Below are positions 53,304 to 61,562 of a DNA stretch of 64,000 nt, in pieces. Location of the stretch: assembly GCA_023432805.1 (NCBI GenBank), contig JAEYUG010000057.1, forward strand, positions 15,077 through 79,076. Direction: 5' to 3'. Below the pieces are notes generated by a model that was not told where the DNA came from, did no database searches, and saw only the letters and a program-made list of their open reading frames with translations. The stretch's first letter is position 1, and every line of letters begins with the position of its first letter. The translations under genes were made by a program, and so were the position numbers. This DNA comes from Bacteroidota bacterium. GTDB taxonomy: Bacteria > Bacteroidota > Ignavibacteria > SZUA-365.

Positions 53304-53488
53304 GCCGGCTCGGACAGCTCGCCATCAACAAGACTCACATTGTATCGAGGCCCGTCAATGTCACACAGGAAGAGTGGGATCGAATCTTCGGACGCAAGGA
53401 TTGTGACCGACGAGGAGATCGAGAAGATGTATCAGGACGATCTCCCGAAACCAATGCCCATCGAACCGTTCCCGACCGGGAGGATTGA
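53300..53488 (+). CDS. Small lysis-module protein, unknown
   Basis: ATG overlaps the amidase stop. The product is 62 residues; the first half (NVTQEEWDRIFGRKD) looks like protein, while the rest turns Arg/Glu/Asp-rich. A different frame becomes more protein-like from about 53403, so either two genes overlap or the frame is shifted here. Confidence 0.45.
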   Translation: MSRLGQLAINKTHIVSRPVNVTQEEWDRIFGRKDCDRRGDREDVSGRSPETNAHRTVPDRED

Positions 53489-53681
53489 TGTCCATCGTGT
53501 GGCCATCCGGGCTCTGCCCGATTATGCTCTCGGACAGCCTCCAGACCGCGTTACCGTTGGCCTGCTTGATCGTGCGGGCCTGTTCATCGTGGATACGATC
53601 ACATACACCCGTGGTGCCGCTGCTGTGCTTGCCGCAGTGGTCCGTCTCATCCTCATCTACCAATCATTCAAGGAAGGACCC
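53358..53681 (+). other. Open frame upstream of and continuous with the holin-like gene
   Basis: From ATG 53358 (or TTG 53340) this frame runs without a stop into the holin-like gene. It includes IVTDEEIEKMYQDDLPKPMP and a hydrophobic stretch (AAAVLAAVVRLILIYQSF). Thus a 182-188 residue protein with three membrane segments could be made besides the 74-residue product from the strong internal start at 53682, a dual-start situation known for holin/antiholin pairs. Confidence 0.4.
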
Positions 53682-53906
53682 ATGAAGATCCTGAAGTTCA
53701 TCTGGCGTGGTGCCACGATCGTCGGTGCCATGTTCATGATGGGTGGCGTGTTCTACAACCTGATCCCCGCAGACGTCGCCCTGTACATCGCCGGTGCCGC
53801 CACCATCGTCGAGAAGGGGACGGTCATCGTCGGCGACATGCTCGACAACAAGAAGCTCGACGGCTCGTTCAGGCCGGACGCCCCGGACGAGGAGAAGAAG
53901 GGGTAG
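53682..53906 (+). CDS. Holin-like membrane protein
   Basis: AAGGAAGGACCC gives a strong ribosome site at this internal ATG. The 74-residue product has two hydrophobic segments (WRGATIVGAMFMMGGVFYNL and PADVALYIAGAATIVEKG) and a charged Lys/Asp/Glu tail, as in small holins. Lying between amidase and terminase, it is the best candidate for releasing the amidase. Confidence 0.6.
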   Translation: MKILKFIWRGATIVGAMFMMGGVFYNLIPADVALYIAGAATIVEKGTVIVGDMLDNKKLDGSFRPDAPDEEKKG

Positions 53907-53909
53907 TCC

Positions 53910-55559
53910 GTGACTGCCTGCATGACCAAAGGATGTTCACGAGAGGCCACCACGAGTGGCCTCTGTGATATTCATGCGGCCCGAGCCGAGTGGCTCCGGA
54001 ACGATTCGATCGATGACCTCGGCATCGTCAAGTTCAGCCATGCGCTGTTCCCGCACCGTATCGACAGGCGGTTCGGCGTGCCACAGATGCACAAGGAGAT
54101 CTACCGCGACCTGCTCGCCGCGCACCTTGCGGGCAAGGACAAGATGGAGCGCCTGCACGTGATCGCCGCGCCCCGTGAGCACTCGAAGTCCACGATCATC
54201 AGCTACGTGTTCGTGCTCTACTGCATCCTGTTCCGGCTAAAAAGCTACATCATTCTGATCTCGGAGTCCTACGAGAAGAGCACCCAGTTCATCCGGGCGA
54301 TCAAGAAGGCGCTCGCATCCGAGCGGGTGAAATACTACTTCGGGGACGTTTCGACGAAGACGCTGGTGAGCGAGGGCGGCAAGTGGACCGAGGGGCACAT
54401 CGTGACGTCGACCGGCATCACGATCGCGGCACTCGGCATGGGCAAGTCTACGCGCGGTCTGATCGAGGACACGCGCCCGGATCTCGTGATCGCCGATGAC
54501 ATCGAATCGGAGAACAACACGAAGACCGAGGAGTCGAGGGACGGCAACTGGAAGTGGTGGAATGCGCAGGTGGTGCCGGCCGCCGATGTGATCCGTGGCC
54601 AGTGCATCTACATCGGCACGATGGTGCATCACGACTGCATCCTTGCCAAACTGTTCGAACAGGACAATGCGTACCACAAGCGGTTCTACCAGGTCTACAC
54701 CGACGAGAGTCACACCGCGACGATCTGGCCCGAGAAGTTCTCGCTCGATCTGGTCAAGCGCATCGAACGGAACTACCGCGCCGATGACAAACTGGGCGTG
54801 GGCCTGTTCTACATGGAGTACCTGAACATCGCCACGAACCCCGAGAGCCGCACGTTCGGTCCCTCGTCCATCGTGGAGGCCGAATACGACTTCTTCATCG
54901 ACAAGACGGCGAAATGGGTGCGCCGCGGTCCCGAGGTGGTCAACGTCACGACGTTCATCGGGGTGGACCCTGCCTCGTCACTGAAGAACAGCGCGAAGTA
55001 CAGCGCGATCATGGCGGGCGCGATGGACGTGTACGGGCGCATCTACATCCTCGAGTATATCCTTGAGCGTCTGCCGATCCGCACGGACGCGGACATCGGC
55101 AAGGAGGGGCTCGTGGACGCGACCCTGCGCATGATCGAGAAGTACAGGCCCGAGAAGATCGGATGGGAAATGGATGGTGTGGGCCGCCCGATCGGGCAGC
55201 TGCTGCGACAGGAACTCATGAAGCTCGTCGATCGACATCCCGAGATCGGATTCCCCATGATCGTCGAGATCGCTGCCCCGCACGATCAGGGGAAGATCGA
55301 CAAGATCAGAAACATGTTGGAGAGCCCGCACAAGACGCAGAAGGTGCTGCAGAAGGCCTCGATGATCGAACTGCGCACCTCACAGGAGCAGTTCCCGAAA
55401 TCCCGCATCTTGGACATCTTGGACGCTGAATGCAACATGCTCGCCGTGGCGCATGTGCCGTACGTGATTCTTCAGTATGCCGAGGCAGGCGATTATCGGC
55501 TCAACCCTGGTCGGAAGGTGATTGGGGATCGGAAGTTCGACTGGGAGGTGGCAATTTGA
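53910..55559 (+). CDS. terL: Terminase large subunit (TerL)
   Basis: 549 residues; GTG start. The packaging motor: the N-terminus has a small Cys/His cluster (CMTKGCS, SGLCDIHAAR), then the ATPase with Walker A IAAPREHSKSTI (about 89-100), Walker B DLVIADDIES (about 190-199) and coupling GTMVHHDCILAK. The nuclease domain has catalytic Asp residues in FIGVDPASS, GWEMDGVG and near the C-terminus in DILDAECNML. It translocates DNA into the capsid and cuts it. The last 59 bases overlap the oppositely oriented gene at 55501. Confidence 0.93.
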   Translation: MTACMTKGCSREATTSGLCDIHAARAEWLRNDSIDDLGIVKFSHALFPHRIDRRFGVPQMHKEIYRDLLAAHLAGKDKMERLHVIAAPREHSKSTIISYVFVLYCILFRLKSYIILISESYEKSTQFIRAIKKALASERVKYYFGDVSTKTLVSEGGKWTEGHIVTSTGITIAALGMGKSTRGLIEDTRPDLVIADDIESENNTKTEESRDGNWKWWNAQVVPAADVIRGQCIYIGTMVHHDCILAKLFEQDNAYHKRFYQVYTDESHTATIWPEKFSLDLVKRIERNYRADDKLGVGLFYMEYLNIATNPESRTFGPSSIVEAEYDFFIDKTAKWVRRGPEVVNVTTFIGVDPASSLKNSAKYSAIMAGAMDVYGRIYILEYILERLPIRTDADIGKEGLVDATLRMIEKYRPEKIGWEMDGVGRPIGQLLRQELMKLVDRHPEIGFPMIVEIAAPHDQGKIDKIRNMLESPHKTQKVLQKASMIELRTSQEQFPKSRILDILDAECNMLAVAHVPYVILQYAEAGDYRLNPGRKVIGDRKFDWEVAI

Positions 55560-56283
55560 AGCCCGGGGGAAGCTCCCTAAAGGTGACTGTGAACAAACGA
55601 ATAACCTCATTCCAAAAATCCTCAGGGAGATGGATTAGGACCGTCTTATCAAAATGATCCTTATCGGAAAATAGTCTATTAAGCATCTCGTGGTTATTAC
55701 ATACTTTGATGAGCAGGTACAATGCGCGACCAATGTGAGGCCCTGACACCCTAGAAAAATCTGCATTGTGCAAATAATGACTCATGAAACCCGCCACACT
55801 CGGCTCGAGCATTGAAACCAGGATCTCAATTTTTTCGTAAGGATCGTCGACCTTAATGTCTGCTTTATTCTTTTCGGTGTGCAGAAAAAGTCGAGCTAGC
55901 TGCTCCGCTGCATTCGTCAAATTCCTTGCTTGGACTGGAATGCCGGGTGCAGAGACTGCGATGTTTATATATGTTTCGGCAGATGTGGAGAGAAGATGAT
56001 AAATATTGGTGGCCGCAAGGCTGTTCAGTTTTTTCTGCTCTACTTCAGCCTCCTTGAGGCGACTTCTCAGTTTGCGTAATGCTGATGGTAGTCCTCGATT
56101 CTGATACCATAATCCCAGCCCTGAGATGGATAGAGCAAAGGCTACAAATATCGCCGTTATAGCGATAATCTTATCGACGGATGAATCGTAGTGGCTACTG
56201 ATCCGATTGAGATAGTCGTACATATAATAGACAGTGTCTCTGATGATGACAGTGTCTCTAATTGGATCTGGAAGGTCACTCAT
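55501..56283 (-). CDS. AT-rich membrane-anchored accessory protein
   Basis: The 260-residue product has one N-terminal membrane helix (IIAITAIFVAFALSISGLGL, about 39-58), then a coiled coil (LRKLRSRLKEAEVEQKKLNS) and a soluble helical domain, ending in a Pro/Ser-rich tail. The gene is visibly AT-rich and convergent with terL, with its own terminator-bounded space on the other side, all signs of a late-acquired prophage gene. A superinfection-exclusion or defence role is possible but not supported by a motif. Confidence 0.65.
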   Translation of the reverse strand: MSDLPDPIRDTVIIRDTVYYMYDYLNRISSHYDSSVDKIIAITAIFVAFALSISGLGLWYQNRGLPSALRKLRSRLKEAEVEQKKLNSLAATNIYHLLSTSAETYINIAVSAPGIPVQARNLTNAAEQLARLFLHTEKNKADIKVDDPYEKIEILVSMLEPSVAGFMSHYLHNADFSRVSGPHIGRALYLLIKVCNNHEMLNRLFSDKDHFDKTVLIHLPEDFWNEVIRLFTVTFRELPPGFKLPPPSRTSDPQSPSDQG

Positions 56284-56460
56284 AATGCATCTGACATGAA
56301 AGTGATTATGGCACTCAAGCGCCTAGAAGGGCCGATGTCTGCTAGCATGATGCTGGTGATTCAACTGGTCGCAGTTCAATTGCAGAGGACCAATGCACTC
56401 CGGCAATAGGGGATAGACTTGTCTGATTCGTGCAAGTTTACCGATCTCACACCCCAAAAC

Positions 56461-56488
56461 AAAGCCCACCCGTTTCCGAGTGGGCTTT
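56461..56488. terminator. Terminator of the TerS/nuclease transcript
   Basis: AAAGCCCACCCG-TTTC-CGAGTGGGCTTT, a 12-bp stem with one mismatch, with T runs on both strands. It lies 13 bases beyond the stop codon of the TerS-like gene. The 56284-56460 spacer holds no gene I can support and likely contains the promoter of the gene ending at 55501. Confidence 0.85.
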
Positions 56489-56501
56489 CCTGTGCTGCCC
56501 C

Positions 56502-57548
56502 TCACGCCGCCTGATCTCGCTGATCTGCCGATCGCCTTCGTCGGAGACCTTCAGAGTCGAAGTCCTTCAGTCTCGGCCTGATCGATGGTCGTCGGTTCGC
56601 ACGCCACCGACCGAGCTTCGTGAGCGACTCGGCGTAGTTCTGTGCGAGAGTGGACTCGTCGTTCTTCACTTTCGGTGTGTCCTCGACAGACAGCACCTGG
56701 GCTTCCTCGACCGGCTCGGGTGCAGGGAGTTCCTTCATGACGAGCGTGGTCTCGATCTCCATCTTGGGTGCAGTGAGCTGTGCCGCATCGGCGGGGGGAA
56801 GCTGTTGCTGCGTGTTCGCGTTGACCACGCCCTTCACACCCGAGGAATACTCCCCACGCAGCTCCAGAGCGAGTTTCAGGGCCTCCAGACGGTCCTTCGA
56901 TGTCCGGCCGTTCTTTGCCTCCCTGGTGATGATGTCTGCGATGTCCTCGTCTCTGAGGCCGGCGGAATCGAACAGATGCTTGTAGGTCATGGCGATGTAG
57001 TTGAAGAGGTTGGTCTTTTCGGTTTTGATCAGGTGCACGGATGCTTTGTAGGCCGTGGTCTTCGAGATGGTCTTGAAGGCCATCATGTACGCCTCGTGGG
57101 GTTCGAGTCCGCGAATGAGCCACAGGTACGCGAACTTCTTCTTCCGCTTGTTCATGTGCTTGCCGTACTTGTTCGTGTTCGGGTTCGCCATCGAGCTGAT
57201 GCCGTGCTTCCACTTGATGTTGCGCTTCGTGACCCGGCACTCCGAGGACGAGAGCCCGTCGCGCTTGCGGACATAGTAGGGGTGTGACCCGAAACAGGTC
57301 TTGATCGCGATGGTGACCTGCCCGCGCCGGTTGACGAGCCGCGTGCGTTTGAGGCACTGGGCCACATGCCCGTCGGTGGTCAGGAACCAGTCTCCCGCCT
57401 CTGATTCCCACCACTTCATCACGACCGGTATGTCCGGTCCGAAGTGCGCGCGGAAGGTCGCGAGGTTGTCGAAGATCCGGTGTATGCCCCGATGCGGGCC
57501 GAAGTACACGGGCCGGGTGTCGGTCCCGGGAATGAACGCCCCGCCCAT
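56502..57548 (-). CDS. Terminase small subunit-like protein with N-terminal extension
   Basis: 348 residues. The middle (about 135-235) has the TerS pattern: a helix-turn-helix-like part (PHEAYMMAFKTISKTTAYKA) and then LRDEDIADIITREAKNGRT-SKDRLEALKLALELRGE, where small terminases have the conserved 'dkl.aLe.l.kl.g' helix. About 130 residues precede it with an LVNRRGQVTIAIKTCF segment, and the C-terminus is acidic then basic. TerS selects phage DNA for packaging. It lies on the opposite strand to terL, 0.94 kb away, which is uncommon. Confidence 0.6.
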   Translation of the reverse strand: MGGAFIPGTDTRPVYFGPHRGIHRIFDNLATFRAHFGPDIPVVMKWWESEAGDWFLTTDGHVAQCLKRTRLVNRRGQVTIAIKTCFGSHPYYVRKRDGLSSSECRVTKRNIKWKHGISSMANPNTNKYGKHMNKRKKKFAYLWLIRGLEPHEAYMMAFKTISKTTAYKASVHLIKTEKTNLFNYIAMTYKHLFDSAGLRDEDIADIITREAKNGRTSKDRLEALKLALELRGEYSSGVKGVVNANTQQQLPPADAAQLTAPKMEIETTLVMKELPAPEPVEEAQVLSVEDTPKVKNDESTLAQNYAESLTKLGRWRANRRPSIRPRLKDFDSEGLRRRRSADQRDQAA

Positions 57549-57549
57549 G

Positions 57550-57855
57550 TCAGTTAACGCCTCCCAGCCCGAGCGTCCCTGCCGCCCCGATGGCAGCGAG
57601 TGCCTCGTCGATGTCCTTCACGACCGTGACCTGCCCGTTCCAGATCGCATGCCACCGAGTCTCGTCCTCTGTCAGTCGGCGACCGGATGGTGGCTTGCGG
57701 AAGTCTTTTATTTCCAGTAAATAGTTGTTTCCACGGAACCCAACAATGAGGTCTGGACATCCCTTACCGACCGTGTGCAGCGTCTGCACGGTCGCGCCTG
57801 CGCTGCGCAGTGCCCGGACGATCTCAGCTTGGTTTCCATCAGTACGTTTGGCCAT
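57550..57855 (-). CDS. Small PD-(D/E)xK / VRR-NUC-like nuclease
   Basis: The start at MAKRTDGNQAEIVRALRSAG follows AGGAGATTCA; the open frame runs further upstream without sense. The 101-residue product shows the VRR-NUC/resolvase layout: an N-terminal Gln-x-Glu helix, GKGCPDLIVGFRGNNYLLEI followed by Lys, so Asp and ExK make the metal site, then LTEDETRWHAIW. Likely processes DNA branches before packaging; its link to the TerS-like gene (two-base gap) supports this. Confidence 0.8.
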   Translation of the reverse strand: MAKRTDGNQAEIVRALRSAGATVQTLHTVGKGCPDLIVGFRGNNYLLEIKDFRKPPSGRRLTEDETRWHAIWNGQVTVVKDIDEALAAIGAAGTLGLGGVN

Positions 57856-57969
57856 TGAATCTCCTGAATGTGATGATCGCAACAGTAACAAGATACGTGC
57901 TACCACACGGCGTGGTCGGCGTACTTTGTCGACCTCGCGCACCCACATGTCCCACTACTTTCAGGAGTC

Positions 57970-58299
57970 ATGATCGCGTTCGACTATTCCCAGCTCCCCC
58001 TCGGAGAACGCAGATACCTCTGTCGCCGAAGGTTGCTTATGATCTTGGACGGCGAATGGGTTGACATAAAAGAACTTGAGCCGGTGTATCTCAAATACCA
58101 TCGGAAAGGACGCTACCCAAGCGAGACCCACAGAAGGTTCTCGATGTTCCTTCTCGCGATGGAGGACCGAAAGCTCATCATGTGCAAGACCCTCGGGAAT
58201 TCGGACATCGTCACACACGTTCGGAAGGTCAAGCACCCACCCGGCATCACACGGTGGCGGCCACGCCGGATGCCACGTTCAGATGAATCGGACCTGTGA
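57970..58299 (+). CDS. Small basic protein, possible winged-helix regulator
   Basis: Divergent from the nuclease gene (114-base spacer), with AGGAGTC before ATG. The 109-residue product has helix-turn-helix-like order (RRRLLMILDGEWVDIKELEP, then HRRFSMFLLAMEDRKLIMCK and a beta hairpin) and a basic tail. This could be a winged helix and, as the only candidate DNA-binding regulator here, perhaps controls the divergent promoter region. Low certainty. Confidence 0.45.
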   Translation: MIAFDYSQLPLGERRYLCRRRLLMILDGEWVDIKELEPVYLKYHRKGRYPSETHRRFSMFLLAMEDRKLIMCKTLGNSDIVTHVRKVKHPPGITRWRPRRMPRSDESDL

Positions 58300-58302
58300 A
58301 AA

Positions 58303-58330
58303 AAAGAGCCCCTGCGGGGGCTCTCTTTGT
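58303..58330. terminator. Bidirectional terminator between convergent genes
   Basis: AGAGCCCC-TGCG-GGGGCTCT (58305-58324) with seven As before it and CTTT after. Strongest for the leftward gene ending at 58332, whose transcript gets the T run; it also follows the stop of the rightward gene at 58299. Confidence 0.88.
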
Positions 58331-58331
58331 C

Positions 58332-58628
58332 TCATGGGTCGTATTCCACACCAGGGACACGTTCTCGAACATAGGCCTCCCATTCAGGAGAATAGATGCC
58401 AGAGTTCGTTTCAGCCATCAAGTACAACTCATCCTCAAGGAGCTTATCGAATTCCTCCTGTGTCAGGCTATCACGGACATCCTCGTACGTTACCCCGCGT
58501 CTCTGTGCTTCAGCCTCAATCACGGTTTCGACTAGGAACCTGTAACCCAGCCTGAATATATGATACGAAAGATCGTAGGGCCTGTTCGGCCACTCGCCAG
58601 AAATATTCCAGTCCTTCCATTTTTGCAT
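58332..58628 (-). CDS. 98-aa accessory protein, unknown
   Basis: Start at MQKWKDWNISGEW with TAGGAGTGCG upstream, shorter than the full open frame. The product is helical and acidic (VTYEDVRDSLTQEEFDKLLE). Somewhat AT-rich. No family recognised. Confidence 0.55.
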   Translation of the reverse strand: MQKWKDWNISGEWPNRPYDLSYHIFRLGYRFLVETVIEAEAQRRGVTYEDVRDSLTQEEFDKLLEDELYLMAETNSGIYSPEWEAYVRERVPGVEYDP

Positions 58629-58721
58629 GAACGCACTCCTATTGAGGTCGTGAACATACGATGACTCAGCCGCATGTATCAAGCGAAGATGTGCACGCAT
58701 GCTGAGAAGTTCAAGGGTCAA

Positions 58722-58901
58722 TCAGTTGGGCGGGAGTGCGTCACGTTCCCATTTGTCGAGCAGGGCCTCGAACAAGCGCGCGATTCCATCGGTGAGGAAC
58801 TGCTGGTCCTCGGGCGGGAGAATGCCCTCCGGGTCGATGAGATGGATCTGTTCGTTCTCGACGATGATCTCGAAAGTAAGTCGCCAGTCCTGGCCGTCCA
58901 T
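58722..58901 (-). CDS. 59-aa accessory protein, unknown
   Basis: Short frame with a clear ribosome site (CGGAGGATAC before ATG). The product starts MDGQDWRLTFEIIVENEQIH, continues with a Pro-rich turn and ends in a helix (FLTDGIARLFEALLDKW) and DALPPN. Good protein-like composition despite the length; in the same direction as its neighbours. No family recognised. Confidence 0.6.
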   Translation of the reverse strand: MDGQDWRLTFEIIVENEQIHLIDPEGILPPEDQQFLTDGIARLFEALLDKWERDALPPN

Positions 58902-59166
58902 GTATCCTCCGTGAATGTTCGAGGGTAAGATGGCGATCAGGGACGGGAAGAAGTATCAGGATCCAGTCGAAAAGCAGAACGGTCCGATCCTGAATAGGGC
59001 GAGGATTGTGATGAGTATGATCCCGACGCTATAGCCGAGTAATCTGTGAGGAGGCAAATGAGACTAAGCAGGATAGGGGCGGATTAAAAAAAATACTTGC
59101 ATATGCGTAGTGAAGTGATTATCTTCCACCGAACCGTCGTTATTAAACCGTAATATCAGATGCAGC
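58902..59166. other. Non-coding spacer before the DHH-like gene
   Basis: No solid gene in 265 bases; a 34-codon rightward frame at 58931 (start MAIRDGKKYQDPVEK, GAGGGTAAG upstream) is possible but weak. The second half is AT-rich (about 59080-59160), with an eight-A tract and TTGCATATGCG, a likely promoter area for the gene at 59167. Confidence 0.45.
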
Positions 59167-60195
59167 ATGACCAATCTGAACACCCTTATCGGCTTCAGTG
59201 ACTCAACTGTTGATTACGAAGCGATCCACGAGAAGCATCCCTGGATTCGCAGACAGAAGATGAAGTGCATTTTAAGCCCAGATTCAGATGGCCTCCTGTG
59301 CGGTCTGTTCATGTCGCACTACTATGACTGGGAGATCGTAGGGTACTACGATGGCAAGGTGCTGTTACTTCAAGACGGTGTTTCCACGCACGATGAGAAC
59401 TGCGTTTTTCTAGACGTGGAAATATACCGTGAACATGTTAAGAGTATTGGGCACCACATGGTTTTGTTAAACAAGAGGCATACCCCTGCTGACTGGAATG
59501 TACGCTACCGCCAGTGTATTCAGTTGAATAATCTTCGGGGGTATGATAAAGCTAGAGATTTCCGATTAAAGTACCCATTGGCGACGATTCACTTCCTTCT
59601 TGGGCTGGTGGGGCATGTGCGCAAGATTAACATTTCGACATCGGCTATTGCTCCCCTGTTTTTCGCGGATGGAGTGTTTAATATACTTTATGGATATCCG
59701 GAGAACGTGCTCCAGTGGCTAAGATATCTAGGCATTCATAATGATAGTAGCTGCCTGCGGCAGGTCTTCATGCATGATCATTTTACCGTATATGAGCAGA
59801 TGGAGGTGATGGATCGTTTTTTTAGAGATCGAGACCGTCTTAATGTCAAAGGCGAAAGGGGCGATAAGTTCGTCATCTCCACATCGGATTCTCAGTTCGT
59901 GAATGTGATCCAAGGGGTCGATGGTTTGTTTGCGGTGACTAATAATGCATGGGCTAGGCTTGAAGGTTTTTTAGATATTCTATCTGGCACTACAGGATGG
60001 ACCTACGACGCAAGTAAGTGGAATTCAAAAAACATGCGGGGATATCGATTCCACAAGAGCAACTTCATCGCGGAAGATCGTTCCATGACAATACAGAATT
60101 ACAATGCATTTATAAATAAAAGCCCACTTTCGTGGGCCATAACATCGAACGATAATCTCGAATTCACTCTTGAGTATCCTGATCAGCTTCCGTGA
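59167..60195 (+). CDS. DHH-phosphoesterase-like protein, possible defence or nuclease gene
   Basis: 342 residues, AT-rich. The N-terminal third has the order of a DHH-type Rossmann domain: KCILSPDSDGLLCGLF (Asp 39, Asp 41), a strand with CVFLDVEIY (Asp 83) and KSIGHHMVLLN (His 96, His 97), compared with D-x-D-x-D, D and DHH in the family; the last Asp is replaced by Gly. The remainder is unfamiliar and helical. It is convergent with, and overlaps by 32 bases, a DNA methyltransferase gene. It could be a nuclease of a restriction-like pair, or an unrelated defence gene. Fold assignment is inference. Confidence 0.45.
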   Translation: MTNLNTLIGFSDSTVDYEAIHEKHPWIRRQKMKCILSPDSDGLLCGLFMSHYYDWEIVGYYDGKVLLLQDGVSTHDENCVFLDVEIYREHVKSIGHHMVLLNKRHTPADWNVRYRQCIQLNNLRGYDKARDFRLKYPLATIHFLLGLVGHVRKINISTSAIAPLFFADGVFNILYGYPENVLQWLRYLGIHNDSSCLRQVFMHDHFTVYEQMEVMDRFFRDRDRLNVKGERGDKFVISTSDSQFVNVIQGVDGLFAVTNNAWARLEGFLDILSGTTGWTYDASKWNSKNMRGYRFHKSNFIAEDRSMTIQNYNAFINKSPLSWAITSNDNLEFTLEYPDQLP

Positions 60196-61018
60196 ATAAA
60201 TCAGGTGCGTACACAGTCTGATCTATTCTTTGCAGTGCTATTTCGCAGTACTCGTGACTAATGTCAAATCCAAGGAAATGACGATTGAGCATTTTTGCGG
60301 AAACAGCGGTTGAGCCGCTGCCCATGAATGGATCAAGCACTATCCCTCCAGGCGGGCAGAAGCAGTTAATGAAATCATAAGGTATTTTGTCTGGGAAGGG
60401 AGCGGGGTGTTTGCGTTTCAGGGGGTTTTTATCGCCGGCCATCAAGTAATTCCAGACGGTCCCGCGACACTTCATTGCATTGATTGGTCTCGTTACCGTT
60501 GCTGTAGTGATCCCGTTGGTCCTTCTGTTGCCACTGCCGGACATCACTTTCCCGCCGTGTTTAGAAGGGATTTTGAGGGGCTCTTTGTTGAAGTACTGAG
60601 GACGTGCCCCTTTTAGAAAAATAGGCATGTATTCGTGGTCGACTCGAAAGCGCTCCTTCCACCAGGCGCCTTCAGTTCCGTGCTTTCGATAAATTACGGT
60701 CTCAAAGAGCCTGAACCCAACATTGTCCGTCCAATCCAATATTGTGCGGAAGGACGTGAGCGATTTGGCGAAATTCTTCGTTTGATCCTGAATGACCATA
60801 ACGGCAATGCCGCCTTCCTTCAGCACTCGTAAAACCTCAATACCGGTAGCATGCAAATCAAAGGTAAAGCCGTTGTATGTCCGGAGGGCATCATAAGGGG
60901 GTGATGTTACAACTAGGTCAATGGATGCATCAGGGAGCAGTTGCATGCCAGCAACACAGTCCATCTCCTGGATGCTGTCAAGAGCGAATGGCCCGATCAA
61001 GGTCGGTTTCTCTTTCAC
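60164..61018 (-). CDS. Beta-class DNA methyltransferase (N6-adenine or N4-cytosine)
   Basis: GTG start with AAGGAGATTCAC upstream; 284 residues. Motif order is beta class: catalytic TSPPYD (motif IV, about residues 38-43) comes first, and the AdoMet site LDPFMGSGST (motif I, about 230-240) comes near the end, followed by RHFLGFDISHEYCEIA. The region between carries the target recognition part (GGKVMSGSGNRRTNG). It may protect phage DNA from host restriction or modify a site cut by a partner. The only facing gene is the DHH-like protein. Confidence 0.92.
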   Translation of the reverse strand: MKEKPTLIGPFALDSIQEMDCVAGMQLLPDASIDLVVTSPPYDALRTYNGFTFDLHATGIEVLRVLKEGGIAVMVIQDQTKNFAKSLTSFRTILDWTDNVGFRLFETVIYRKHGTEGAWWKERFRVDHEYMPIFLKGARPQYFNKEPLKIPSKHGGKVMSGSGNRRTNGITTATVTRPINAMKCRGTVWNYLMAGDKNPLKRKHPAPFPDKIPYDFINCFCPPGGIVLDPFMGSGSTAVSAKMLNRHFLGFDISHEYCEIALQRIDQTVYAPDLFTEADQDTQE

Positions 61019-61097
61019 GTGAATCTCCTTGAATTGCGACTTACAGTCGAAAATAGTGTTTCAAAATACGGAATCGTGCTGCAGTATGCCAGAATGC

Positions 61098-61562
61098 TCA
61101 TAGCCATTGCTCCTCGGTGAAAGAGAGACAGCCATTGTCAGGCATGAGGATGAGATGATCGATGAACTGCAGACACATGAGCTTGGTGGCATCACGAACC
61201 ATGCGTGTGACCACGTGATCCTCCTTGCTCGGCTCACGCACGCCCGAGGGATGATTGTGCGCGAGGATGATCCCTGATGCGTTCGAGAGCAGGGCAGGCT
61301 GCAGCACGAGCCGGACATCCACGGCCGTGGAGTCTATGCCGCCCGCACTGACCAGGTACGTGCCGAGCACGCGGCCGGCGTTGTTGAGGTAGAGGGCATG
61401 CATCTCCTCCCTGTGCTCGATGCCCGTGAAGAGTGGGCGCAGGATCGCCTCGGCATCATGGTGATCGCGCACGTACTGGTACGGCCGCGTTGTGCCCTCA
61501 TACACCAGATGCAATCGAGGAAGCCCCTCGTATGACACGGGGGGCTTGTTGTGCTTCCTCAT
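61098..61562 (-). CDS. RadC/JAB-domain protein
   Basis: 154 residues with GGAGGCCACATC upstream, and ATGA overlap with the gene before it. The JAB/MPN metalloprotease-like core is complete: Glu in EEMHALYLNNAG, the zinc motif IILAHNHPSGVREPSKEDH (His-x-His and Asp) and ATKLMCLQFIDHLIL. The N-terminal helix-hairpin-helix of chromosomal RadC is missing, as in most mobile-element versions. The function of these proteins is unknown; they are frequent in accessory regions of phages and islands. Confidence 0.93.
   Translation of the reverse strand: MRKHNKPPVSYEGLPRLHLVYEGTTRPYQYVRDHHDAEAILRPLFTGIEHREEMHALYLNNAGRVLGTYLVSAGGIDSTAVDVRLVLQPALLSNASGIILAHNHPSGVREPSKEDHVVTRMVRDATKLMCLQFIDHLILMPDNGCLSFTEEQWL

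Noticed and set aside
58931..59035. 34-codon rightward frame with GAGGGTAAG upstream
   Set aside because: Too short to judge and with no conserved feature; kept only as a note in the spacer entry.
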